Source of the DNA: Aphidius gifuensis
Taxonomy: Eukaryota; Arthropoda; Insecta; Hymenoptera; Braconidae
NCBI RefSeq assembly: GCF_014905175.1
Contig: NC_057792.1
Span: 19,536,963-19,600,962 of the forward strand
Direction: 5' to 3'
DNA: 64,000 bases
Made by a program: the position numbers and the translations under genes. The first letter of the stretch is position 1. Every line of letters starts with the position of its first letter. Positions 52,424 to 64,000 of the stretch are shown here, piece by piece. The notes under the pieces are model-generated. The model did no database searches and was not told where the DNA came from. It saw nothing but the letters and a program-made list of their open reading frames with translations.

Positions 52424-55400
52424 TTTCACCAAAGTATACTTGTTCTGCTTCGGATAATTTTGTCCATTGCTCTGTGAAATAATAACCATTAAGATTCCAA
52501 CTCACGTTTATATACATACATATAACCTGCGGTTAAATTTTGTATCAAAAATTTTGCCTACAGGTCTGTTTAGTAAGTACTTGGGGTCAGACAAGTGATA
52601 TCGTTTGTTGTTTAAATGCCAGTTTTTTTTCTTTTTTTTTTCTATCTTATCTAACCCTATTTTTTTTTAGAGGTTAGCTTTATTGTTATTGACACACATT
52701 AGTGTGTATTGTATGGACAAATAAATTTATTTTATAACACCTCAATATTCTTTAATCCACACATTAAGCTGAGGTGAATACTTGCACAGAAAACCTCAAA
52801 AAAAAAAACCAAAAGAATAATAAATACAAGCTTCTATTCTATTTATTTTTTTTTGCTCAGGAAATTTCGTGATATTTTATCTTAACGTTGAAAGTTTTGT
52901 GCACAAGATAAACTAATATTTTTTGTGTCGAAATTAAACACGTTTGTGTGAAAATAAGTTTACTAATTTTGTGTTCTTTGGAAACGACGTATGTGAAACT
53001 ATAAACGCCTCTGTGAGTTTGCAGGCCCAAGGCAGGAAACGTGATATCATTTAAATTTCTCAATTTACTTAACAAACTATCGATTTCCGTGATAATATTT
53101 TCAAGTCATTAACGTCAATATTTCATAATATTTATTTGTAAATTACAATTTATAAACATGTTAAATATATTATAATCTTTGACACTGAGTAATATGATAG
53201 ACGTTGATTTTTTTTAGCAGTATTTTATTTTCTTCATACGATGAAAATATTTTTCAAAAAGTCATTTTGAATATTGCCATTGGCATTTATAAAATAAATA
53301 AAAAATTGAGACATTGGTGTTTCTTTTTTTTTTTTCATTGAATATTCAAGACTCAAAAAATTTTATCACGAGTAGAAACAAGATACGCGATTATTATATA
53401 ACCTGACAAGCAAAAATTTATAACTAGAATGTCTATAAGTCGTGATGGGATTTTCGTTGAAACCGTCATCAATTTAGATTATATATTCATATATCTACCT
53501 ATACTCTATTTTTTATTTACTTTTTTAAAACGAGGTCAATGAAAAATAAAATATTAAATATACTTTTTTTTTACAAGTATAAATGACATGTTCAAAGACT
53601 TTATTTATTATGAAAATTTTATAAGTAATGTATATTTTATCAAGTAAATTCAATAAGATTTTAGATATTTGAATTATTTAAAAAAATTTTTTTTGTATCT
53701 GTTGAGATGTTTTATAAATAATTTACTCTCTTTTACGATATATAAATATCAAATGAAAACGTTGAAGAGAGCTTTATACTAAAGGCTTCAAAAAAGACGT
53801 TCCTGAAGAAAGCGAGTATGTTTTTTTTAAATTCCAGGAGCTTCAATGATTCCCCATGAGAAATGAAATTTTAATATGACCATGGGAGATCTCAATCGGA
53901 ATACTTTATGTGTATATTTATAAGAAATAAATAAAATATAAATAAAATAATAATAATGGTATATGAAAATTGAGAAGAAAAAAAAAATGAAAAATATATT
54001 TTTTAAGTAACTATATTATTTTTCGGATAAAATTTACATATATTTGTGTATTATTTTAAAATTAAGTCAATAATTTATCAAGAAAAACAATTTTTTTTTT
54101 TATTTTCATAAAGTTATATTTATATAGAAAAATAAATAAAAATAAATAAAGCACTCTAACGATTAAATGATGTGAAAATTTTCAACATGAAAGTTTTCAT
54201 ACATTCACTGTACAATAAAAAAAAGCCATAACTTTTAATCGAACTTTGTATTATTATTATTATGATTTTTGAGAAAAAAAAAAAAATACTTTGAGTCAAA
54301 TAAAAAGAAAAAAAAAATTCAAAAGAAACTCCTGTAAAAACTAGCAAAGACTAAAACAAAAATTGTGGAGTAAAATAAATTGGAAAGAAAGAAAATTAAA
54401 GGGAAAATAAAAAAAAAGTTATTTATATATTTTTTTTTTTTTGGATATTGATAAAGAAAAAATCTATCATGAGAAATACTTTCATGTTAAAATTTAACGA
54501 ATATTTATTTGAGCTGATTGAAGATTTTATTAGTTTATATGATTAAGTTTAAAATTGAAGTGTAATCATTGGATTGCAACGAGTCGTAGTCAAATAATAA
54601 AAATAAATAAATAAAATTTAAAATTGCAAAGAGTGAAGAAAAGCCATAAAGGGTTTGCCTATATATATTTTATATTTCTTTTTAACACTTGGATACTTTA
54701 CAATCACACTTACGTATATATAATACTCAAAGGAGCTTTCTGTATTTACAACTTATTTTTTTTTTGTTTTTTCAACACTCTAAACACAAACAGGCACAAT
54801 ATGTATTGTAAAAAAAAAAAAGAAAAATAAATAAATAATAAAAATAGACATTAAAATGAGAATATAAAAGAAAAAAAAAAAAGTTTTAAACAAAAAACAT
54901 AAAATCCAGAAAATACCAATGACAGATTTACAGTAGTTCATATCACTCTGTTTTTGACATATATTTTTCCATGATACCTTTTTTTTTTTATTCAACTTTT
55001 TCTTACAATTTTTTGTTTGTTGTACATGGCCAAGATAATGTCTCGATTTTTCAACTTGAATTTTGCTATACATACAATTTACAATACCTCCACACACACA
55101 TTCACAAATAATTTTTTGCATGTGTAATGTTTTGTTCCCATTTTACTTCCTATATATATATTTTTTTTTTTTTCTTTACCAATCATTTTTTTACAGCCAG
55201 AAAAGCACACAACCTTGAAATTGGGAAATTGATTTTTTACGCTTTTTTACACCGAGTGTTGCCTACAGGTATAAATGAAAAGAAAAAAAACAATAATAAT
55301 AATAAAAAAATTGAATTAAAACAAAATGGAAATGAAATACGTGAAAGTTTGTTATTTTTTTTTTTACAAAAACAAAAAAAAAAAATGAATAAACGCGAAG

Positions 55401-58141
55401 AAAATAAAAAAAAGAAATGAGAGGAAATTGAAGGTAGAATGAAAAATCTTTTATGGATTGGATATTGACGGTGGGAAAAAAAAGAAAAATTGAGAGAAGA
55501 GTGATACGATTCGAAGTTTGAGAAACGTTTAAAGTTTTTGAGAGGATGAGATGATTCCCTATGCGACGAACGGCTCGAAGATCGGTCGAATGTAATAATC
55601 TGGTGGAGGGAATAAAAGGACAACGAATAGTGAGTTTAAATAAGACTAAAAAAAAAAAAAAACAATGATCATAGAAAATCCCCTACTGGTTGTTTGAACT
55701 TACCGAGAATTCTGAATAATTTTTTTATTTTTTACATTTTATTTTATCATCTGGTTTGATTTTACTCTTTATTCTTTTTTTTTGTTCGTTCATCAATTCA
55801 TATTCTTTGTCTTATCAATGCGAAAAAAGACAGTGCAAATTTTTTTTTTTATTTTCCATTGAGTCGTCTTTGAGAAAATCGCAAATCGACACGTCCCAAT
55901 GGCATTTTTTATTCTTTAAAAACAAAAAAATCTCGATTTGTTTTTTATTGAGTATACGAAATATCAGAAAAATTTATTTTCATGTCAAGTATCGTAAAAT
56001 CAAGATGCCTCAAACTGAAAGCAAAGTAAATTGCCTCTTTCAATAATAAAATTAACAAGTGCAAACAACAAGTATTTTTTTTTTATAAAAAAAAAAAAAT
56101 TATATTTATAAGGTGATTGTATTTTTTTTAACTGAATAATATTTTTATCGAAATTATTAATTGATTTATAGATAGGGATAAATTATTTCATTTTCATTGG
56201 TAATATTAAATTGATTATATTCCATTTACGAGAATGACATAAAAATTTAATTGTAAATTAATAAGACACTTTTAAGTGCTTCTGTTAAAATCTTGAGGTT
56301 TAATGTCAAGTTGTGAATAACTCGATCGGGTCAATTTGCCTTCGTCATTTACGAATTACAGATATTTAATTTTACTATCAGGATTTTACGAGCGATTGAG
56401 TCTAAATTACTTGACCAAGAACATAAAATTTTATATATATTTTAATAAAAAATAAACTTGAATGCACATAATATTCAGTTTCATTTTATTTTTTTCAATT
56501 TATATGACATTATTTTTTGTTCAATTGAATTTCCTTGCTTTTAACTTTGAGAACAAGCAAGATTGAAAATAAAAAAAATGAAAATCCATACATCCTTAAA
56601 GAAAACTAATCAAAAAAAAAAAACAAAATCAAATTTTAGAAAAAAAATTGGAAACACAATTTTATTCTTCGCTGCTTTCTATTTCCCCTTAAACTTTTTT
56701 TTATTATAAATGATTTTATTATTCTTTTTTTTTTTCATCTCAAACGTAAATTTCCATCACATTTGTCGTTACAAAATGCCAGTGAGATGCCAACTGTATT
56801 TTTCAAATGAAAATATGATTTATGCTTTTTTCAAAAAAAAATTTTTTATCGTACAATAAATTTCTTGATTTACATGAAAAATAAATATTTTTTAATATTA
56901 AAAAATATTGAAAAAAAAAACTCATAATGTCAGTCATTATTATTTTATTTTTTTATGTTAACCAACAAGTTTTTGTTGAACAAGAAAAAGTCTTATCCCT
57001 CTGAGACTTTGAATTTTTTTTTTATTTTTTTCTTTTTTTTTTTATTCTTGTTGTTTATTTCCGTTCTTTTTATTTTTGTTTTTGTCAAGAGTGGCAAACA
57101 CGATACAAAAAAAAAAAAGTATCGAACCATAGATGTTCTTTATTTCAGTTTCATTGCCATCGTGAAAAGTAGTCTTTTTTAATTTTTTTTTTTTGTTTTA
57201 TTCTACTTCTATTTTTACCCTAATCTACAACGTCCAGTGTGTGTGATTCCCAATGAAACTAAAACTTTTCTACTCTCAGTTTTTCTTCTCTTAAATAATC
57301 CACAAAAAACTCAAATGAAATTTTTCATTTACAACACAAGTCACTGCTAAAATAACAAATTTTCTTTTTTAATAAAATCTCATCTATAATATTTTATAAA
57401 CTTGGATTAAAAAAAACTTTTTTTTTTTCTTTTTTTGTAATCAAAATTAAAAAAAAAAAAAAGGCGGCCATTCACATCGATGTAAATTTAAAATCACAAT
57501 TTTTTTTTGAATAATTCAACCAAGATGTGTCTTTACTATGTGAACTAGTCAAATTTTTTGTCAAAACTCTTGAGATTCGTCATTTCAAGCGCAACTTTTT
57601 AACGACATGCTTAAAAGAATATGACCAAAAAAAAAAAATAAACTGAAAAAAATATTTTCTATAAAGTTTTGATTTGAGAAATACTTATTACTTTGAAATC
57701 CGTTAAAAACTTTCTATTTTTTGCAAAAAATTTATACAATTTATTTTTAACAAACTGTAAATAAAAAAAAATGTATAAATAAAATTGATTATAATTCATC
57801 CCTCATCTTCTGCTTCAGGCTCTCAGAGTTCACAAAAAAAAAAAAAAAAAAAAAATACAAGGTACGTTAAAAAGTATATCCATAAAATAAAAATATTTAT
57901 CAGAAGTATATTTATTCATCCAGTTTGTGGTTGTATTCGCTTAAGGTTGTGAGTTATAGGTATGCGAACAAAAAAAAAAAAAAACTCAAAACTTTATTAT
58001 ACTTTTGGTATTTGAATTGTGCAATTGTCAGTCTTTGAATAGTTTTGCTATGAGATTCCAAAGGATCTAAATTAGATTGGTCACAATCACACACACACTG
58101 ATACAAAATTTCAGAGTAATCGAAATTACTATAAAATATAT

Positions 58142-58155
58142 AGAGAGAGAGAGAG
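58142..58155. repeat. Short (GA)n microsatellite
   Basis: Seven AG units in a row, in otherwise featureless noncoding sequence. Confidence 0.8.
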
Positions 58156-61100
58156 GAATGAAGGTTGTTATATCATCAACCCTAACAATTGCCAAAAGTT
58201 ATATCCAGTTACCTTTTATACATTGGTATTAATGTATGGAAAATCTACTGTAAATCTCAAGCACGAATCAACTCAAAACTTGGGTTAATTGTTAGAACGT
58301 GCAAAAAATTAAGTTAAAAAAAAAATTCAAGTTTCATTAGTGTGAAGAAGAGCAAATATATATATATTTTTTTTCCTTTCAAAATAATGATTTTTAAACT
58401 CGTTGAGTTTTAAAGTCAACTGAGTAATAATAATTTTATTTGTCTTGTTTGTCACTTGGGTAAAACATGAAAGAAAATATAAATGTAATATGCCTGACAC
58501 TACATTGACTATCACTACTTGAAATAACTGAGTGAGCTTTTTCATAATACATTAAGGACTAATATCAATTAGATTTTATATTTTAATTAAAATTGTATAT
58601 TAATCATAATTAATTGAGAGGCAAAAAAAAAAGATTTATTTTTTTTTTTTTAATTAAATATTATATTTTATTAAATTTTTTTTATTTTTTCTTTCGAGAA
58701 TAGGTTTTGAAAGTTTTTCAGCTTTCGTAAAAGTAATGGAACTCGGTTGAATGAAGGAGCAAGTCCGTTCGTCCATTATCGAAAAAAAAAATAAAATAAA
58801 AAAGAAAAAAATATATATAGAAAATGTCAGGTCAACTTTTTCATGAAAGCACTCAACTAATCTTTTTTGACTGTATGTTAAATTTTTCTGTTATTATTAT
58901 TATTATTTTAAACGTGTTTATTTATGTTTGAATGGAAAATTTAATGGACACATAAAAACCCCCCTAGTTTATGAATATAAAAAATAATAATTTACATTTT
59001 TTTTTTTATTTTGTAAATTAATAATTATTATTTTGTATTAAAAAATTTACTTTTGTAATTAATAAATTGTCCGACAATTATTTTATCAAATGCACTTTGT
59101 ACTCGTCTGGTTAAAAATTATTTTCTTTTCCAACTCGTTTTATTTTTTATTTTTTTTGAAGAATAATATTAAACTTTTTTGTGAATGAAAAATACAATTT
59201 TCTACGTGACATTTTTATCTTGGATGAAAATTATGTCAAAGTGAATTTATGCAAAAAAAAAACATAGACATTAAACTATTTAATTATTTAAAAAATTTAT
59301 CACTTACGACAACAGTAGTAAATCAAAAATAAATATGATAATTTTTATTTTTTTTTAAATAATATTATTATATTTTATTAAAAATAAATTTGATAAATTA
59401 TTAAATTATTTAAAAAAGTATTTTTAAATTCAGTAAGTTACTGTATTTAATTTTTTTTTATTTTTTAAATTTATGTTTATATACTTTAAATATTATTTAT
59501 TTTTTTCCATCCAGGCAAATGTTTTGTATTATTTCAAAAACATTTATTTATTTTTTTTTTTTGGTAAGCTCTGTTCGACTTTTTTTTCACATGACCACCG
59601 GATGTACCGGGTGTATGATGTTGAATATTCAAGGGTTAGAGTATTTATTTAACAAAATTTTATAAAAAAAAAAAATATATATAGTTGAATAAAAAAAAAA
59701 TAAAAAAATTCTCAAATCTGTTGACATTTGCACCGGAAGGAATTTATTGCCGTATGGGTCAAAAAGGGTGGAGATCCATGTCGAGAAATGTAATCTGGAT
59801 AACGTAGATGAAAAACAAAACGACTTTCTCATCGAAACACAGCGAACAATAAAAAAAAAATAAACTAAAATTAAAAAAAAGAAAATCAATGAAAATGAGA
59901 CAAAGAATAAAAATAATTTTAGCAGTATATTTTCAAGAATAAAAAAAAATATAAAAAGAAAAAAATTTAATAAATATATGTGCCGAAAATGAACACAACT
60001 CATCGATACATTTCTCGCTGCTATTATGTCTGCTGAGAGTACTGAAATTTATGAAGTTTAAAAATGACCGGAACTTGCATCATATCGTGAAAGATGAATG
60101 GATAAGGATTTTTTTTATTTTTTTATTTCAACTTCAACTATTGTAATTGCATGTTGCATATGTTCTCTTCACTCCAGATTTTTTTCTTTCATTAATAGTC
60201 TGCTTTTCATTTCATATTTTCAATTTCTACTTTTTTTTTTTTTTTTCAACTAAATTTCTTTCAACTGGTACATTTTCATTTACCTTTTTTTGTAAAATGA
60301 ATACGTTATTATATTTATGATAATTTGAATGATGTTTATTGTTTGAAAATTAATTTAAAATTAATTATCTTTATTAAAATGTTATTAAAATGTTAATAAT
60401 AAAATATTACAATGTAAATTAAAATAAAAATATTAAATATGTAAAGTCATTAATATAAATTGTATATAAACAAATCGAGATTAAAATAAAAATATTAAAT
60501 ATTGATAGAAATATTAATTGACAAATAAAAAAAAGTAATTAACAATTGAATTTGTAAATTTTATTTTTCATTAAAAAGTATATGGCTATTTATTTTAGTA
60601 TTAAATATTCAATAATATTAAAATTCATTAACTAAGCAAATAATTAACTCACATGATACGGTTGAAATATTTGAAACTTCCTGGTTTGATAATTTTCACG
60701 GAAGAGAGTTTTGAACGTCACTAAAATTCAACCAGGGCAGGCTTGTTGAATTAACGGTCAATTTATGACGAAAATCATGGACTACGAGAGAGGAGCTTTT
60801 CATGAACACGGTTTAATTGTTGAATTTACCATAACTGGTTGTGACATACATTGAGAGGTACCATGCTTCAAAGTGCATGTAATTTATATCATTTTTATTA
60901 TTAATATTATATTTTTTTTTTTTCATTTTTATGCTGGTAGACATTAAATATCACTAAATTGATTTGCCTCACAATAATCATAAACCCTCACAATAATTTT
61001 ATCATTCACAAAATATTGTACTACTTAGAAAAAAAAAAAACATTTATTTTCATTTTTAATCATTCATATTGAAATTTTTAATATTATTTTTTTTCTATTA

Positions 61101-62143
61101 AATTAATGTAGAGCTTTTGTTATATATTTGTTAATTTTTTTCAATTTCGAATCAATTTATAAATCGAAATTATTCAATTATAATCACTTGATTGTTCCAG
61201 ATTCACTTAGTTGATCATTAATATATCAATAAAAAAAATAAACATTGAATGTAAATATTTATACTATCCTTTCCATTACTCGTTTGAACGATCGCAATAT
61301 TTAAATATTAAAATTCCACTGTATTAATATATTTTGGAAGTAAATAACCCTTTTAAATTTTTTATATATTCTTGCATAATAAAATCTTTTAAAAACCGTA
61401 TAAAAATATAATTTATGTATATAAAAATCTATATTTTTTTTTATTCTAACCATACAGCATCAATCAGTTTTATAAAATGACCAAACACATGTTACACAAG
61501 TGATATCCCTTTTAAATCAATTTTTTTATGTATCCATATAAACTACACAGTACCATGAGAATAATAAAAAAAAAAAAAATTCCTACATCAAAATAATAAA
61601 TAAATAAATAAAATTGAATATTAAAAACAAGAATGTTTTTTTTAGTTGATACAAGCTTGCCAAAGACAATATTTTATAGCAAAAAAATATAAATCCTGTG
61701 ACAGTATAAAAATAAATAATGTGAATACGTCTTGGTAAAGGTTATAAATTTTATATTAAAAAAAAAACTGGATAAATTTTGTAACAAGTTTATAGTGCGT
61801 ACATAGTACATGGTAACATTTTTATATAAATAAACTCTTAGATGGTTTTTTTTTTTTTTCATTTTATTAGTGTTAAAAAAATATATACCACAAAAATGTA
61901 TCTGTGTGTAAAAATGTATAGTGTTGTAATGTCTTCTTATTTTCCTGAAACAAAGAAGATATGCAAAGAGTGTATGTGTATATGTGTATACACTTAAGAG
62001 TGCTCTATAAGCAGTGGCATACAAATTCCATTTCAAAGTCTACAAAGATGTGGGCTTATGTATGGATGGGTGGGTGAATGTCTGTGGTGTTATATAAGTG
62101 CTGAGTACATAGAAATGATAATGGCAAAGTGGAATCGACTTAC

Positions 62144-62226
62144 CGGTGTGGTCGAGGCGAGAAAGCGGACGTTGGGCAAACGGAACGGGAAACAGCAATG
62201 AAGATCATTCCGGCGTTGGCCAGAAT
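62144..62226 (-). other. Candidate CpG-rich 5' exon with perfect donor, possibly the first dpr exon
   Basis: On the minus strand a segment of about 80 bases with roughly nine CpG dinucleotides and over 50% GC ends in CACCG followed by GTAAGT (donor at 62143-62138). It is one of the most GC-rich stretches of the window. A TATA-like TTTATAA lies about 30 bases upstream of the segment (62257-62251, minus strand), which would suit a transcription start near 62225. It contains a short ATG frame (MIFIAVSRSVCPTSAFSP...) that, if spliced to the acceptor before 34177, would stop at once, so it would be leader sequence with a uORF. The strand matches dpr. A different minus-strand gene could equally own it. 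Confidence 0.4.
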
Positions 62227-64000
62227 GTATTCATCTACCCAATATCATTGTTATAAAGATTAAAAATAATATTGCTATATTTTAAAAAAAAAACTTTATA
62301 CTGTTAAGATAAAAATAATAATAACAATATTTTATTTTTTTGAAATTTATTTTGTAAAAATATTTTTCTCTATTAATCTTCGTATTTACAATTCATTTTT
62401 ATTTTTTTAAATATAATTTTTGTTTTAAAAATAATATTTAAATGATAAAATATTTCTATATTATATTTTTAAATTGTAATAATTTTCATAGTGAATGTGT
62501 TTGATTAAAAAATTAAAAATAAACATGACTTTAAATTGACTTAAAAAATATTATAGATAAAATATTTTATATATATTTTATACAAATATGTATATCCCAG
62601 TCAATTGATACACGAATAATCCAAAAATGTCATACAAGAAATAATCCAATACAATAAATATCGAGAATTTTCAAACACGTTTTCTCTTATTTCTTCAATT
62701 TCTCATGATATTATATACCATATAGATATATATTTTTGCAAAAACGATTTAACTAGTGGATAAGAATCGAATTTCCTAACACATGCAATATATTTTGTAT
62801 CCTCATGCTGAACCACCCTTTTTTACCCTCATTTAAAACACCCAAAAATACGACTTTTTTTTTTTTTTTAAACCATCCCAGCAAGTTTGCTTTTTCCCAC
62901 TTAAATATATAACAAATTTTTTACTTTTTTTTTTTTATTTTACTTTTTTCTTTTGCTCATATCTTGAAGTGAATTCTCGGCAATAAGCTCTCAGAACAAA
63001 ATTTCATTGGAGCGAACCGATTACTGGACACAAACTGAAAAGCCAACTTCCAATATATATCTTTTTTTTTTATTATTTCTCATTTCTCTCTTACCACTTT
63101 TTTTCTACTTGACTGCGTATACAATGAAACTTATATATACACTAATACAAAAAAAATAAAATAAAATAAAAAATATATATATAAAATATCTTGGTAACTA
63201 GCCCATTGGGATATTACGTTCGTTTTTAACATCGAACAAACTAAACTACCGGCTGGGACATTGGCAAAAGCTCAACACGCGCACACCCTTTTTTTTTTTT
63301 TTTATTCTTCATTTTACCCTCTCAAAAACACAGTTCACTTTTCTCTCATCTCAGTGCACCGTTAGAGCTGTTTAATGAAAAATTAATCCCACCTTTCGTT
63401 CTTTTCATAAAAGGTCAACACACTGAAAACGAGCTTTCCACCCTTATCTCGTAAATAATCATAAATATAAAATTAAAAAAAAAAAAAAGCAGAAAGGTAT
63501 AAACTCTATATAAAATTATTATCAAGAAAATTAAAATGAAAAAATTGATATATATACAATATGTATATAAAAATAAAATGAAAAAATAAAAAAAAACTAA
63601 AATATTTAATATTCTAAAGGTAAAAAATATATTTCTCTTGAAAATATTATATATTCTGTCGTCTGAATAAAATGGTATCACGTGCGGATGCATAAATGCA
63701 TATGCATGGGTTTATCTGTCCATGTCGTTTGGTGATTGGAGAGTCAAACTTACCCTTAATATAGATATACATATAATGTGTAACAATGGTCAACAAGATA
63801 CCAACGATTTTAGAATTGTCAGTAGATTAAAATAAATATATATATATATCAAAATGTTGTGTAACAACATGATATTTAGATGTACAGTTGTACACACATA
63901 CACACTATAGTATTATGTGTAGGTTTGAAATATATGTTTGTCAAGATGACACTTAACATAAACACAAAATGTATTTGATTAGACTGCTCAAGTAAACAAG
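62227..64000. other. Noncoding right end of the window
   Basis: AT-rich sequence with T-runs. The frames at 61674-62036 and 63415-63693 (both minus) are Phe/Tyr/Ile-rich without family features. Small hairpins occur, for example ATGTTGT-GTA-ACAACAT near 63855. Nothing that I can call a gene. Confidence 0.65.

Larger units (their letters stand above)
34178..62143. other. 28-kb region without supported coding exons, possibly the first dpr intron
   Basis: Uniformly AT-rich with dozens of A/T runs (for example a T-run at 39041-39061 and an A-run at 57834-57855). No ORF here combines length, codon-like pattern and family motif. Frames at 35440-35670, 44099-44401, 52088-52318, 54780-55121, 55237-55623 and 59629-60003 are mostly homopolymer-derived or featureless. 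More complex islands stand out at about 35440-35580, 43316-43470, 48360-48480, 52088-52440, 55440-55620 and 60640-60870. They are candidates for regulatory elements or noncoding exons; I cannot assign them. Confidence 0.6.

Noticed and set aside
59629..60003. 124-codon minus-strand ORF with several hydrophobic segments
   Set aside because: Poly-Phe/Ile from A/T runs; no transporter or receptor motif.
1..64000. Searched by eye for rRNA, tRNA, CRISPR arrays, transposase/reverse transcriptase motifs, endogenous viral genes and toxin genes
   Set aside because: None found. Short inverted repeats exist, but none with target-site duplications or coding remnants that would define a mobile element.

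Overview
The window looks like a strongly AT-rich insect nuclear scaffold. Evidence for this is GT-AG spliced genes of two metazoan families, pervasive A/T homopolymers, and no bacterial operons, rRNA, tRNA or CRISPR. The AT bias, very short introns and scarcity of recognisable transposons would fit a hymenopteran such as a parasitoid wasp. That placement is inference; nothing here proves the species.

Two protein-coding genes can be rebuilt completely, exon by exon, with consistent reading phase. (1) At 1972-5221 on the + strand is an 11-exon, 572-residue pickpocket-type DEG/ENaC sodium channel subunit. It has both membrane segments, the cysteine-rich extracellular domain and a G-F-S selectivity-filter motif. 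(2) At 17663-34095 on the - strand is a 7-exon, 610-residue two-Ig-domain protein of the Dpr (defective proboscis extension response) family, most like Dpr18. It has a signal peptide, a roughly 340-residue low-complexity N-terminal region carried by one 1.1-kb exon, two Ig domains, and a short hydrophobic C-terminus that looks like a GPI-anchor signal. The two genes converge tail to tail across about 12.4 kb. Both families act in insect sensory or nervous tissue, but nothing in the sequence links them functionally.

Layout: 1-1971 is noncoding with a GA microsatellite; 1972-5221 is the channel; 5222-17662 is a mostly noncoding spacer with one exon-like orphan ORF (11012-11150) and a small CCAAT/E-box cluster (7157-7190); 17663-34095 is the dpr gene; 34096-34177 is its probable leader with a uORF; 34178-62143 shows no convincing coding exon; 62144 to about 62226 is a short CpG-rich segment ending in a perfect minus-strand donor; 62227-64000 is noncoding. 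If the 62144 segment splices to the acceptor before 34177, the large 'desert' is simply the first intron of the dpr gene, which would then span about 45 kb. That is the most useful testable hypothesis here.

I see no clear previously undescribed system. The more unusual items are the long charged/acidic N-terminal extension of the Dpr protein, the candidate far-upstream promoter exon, an 11-bp-period tandem repeat at 52.3 kb, and the exon-like orphan ORF at 11.0 kb.
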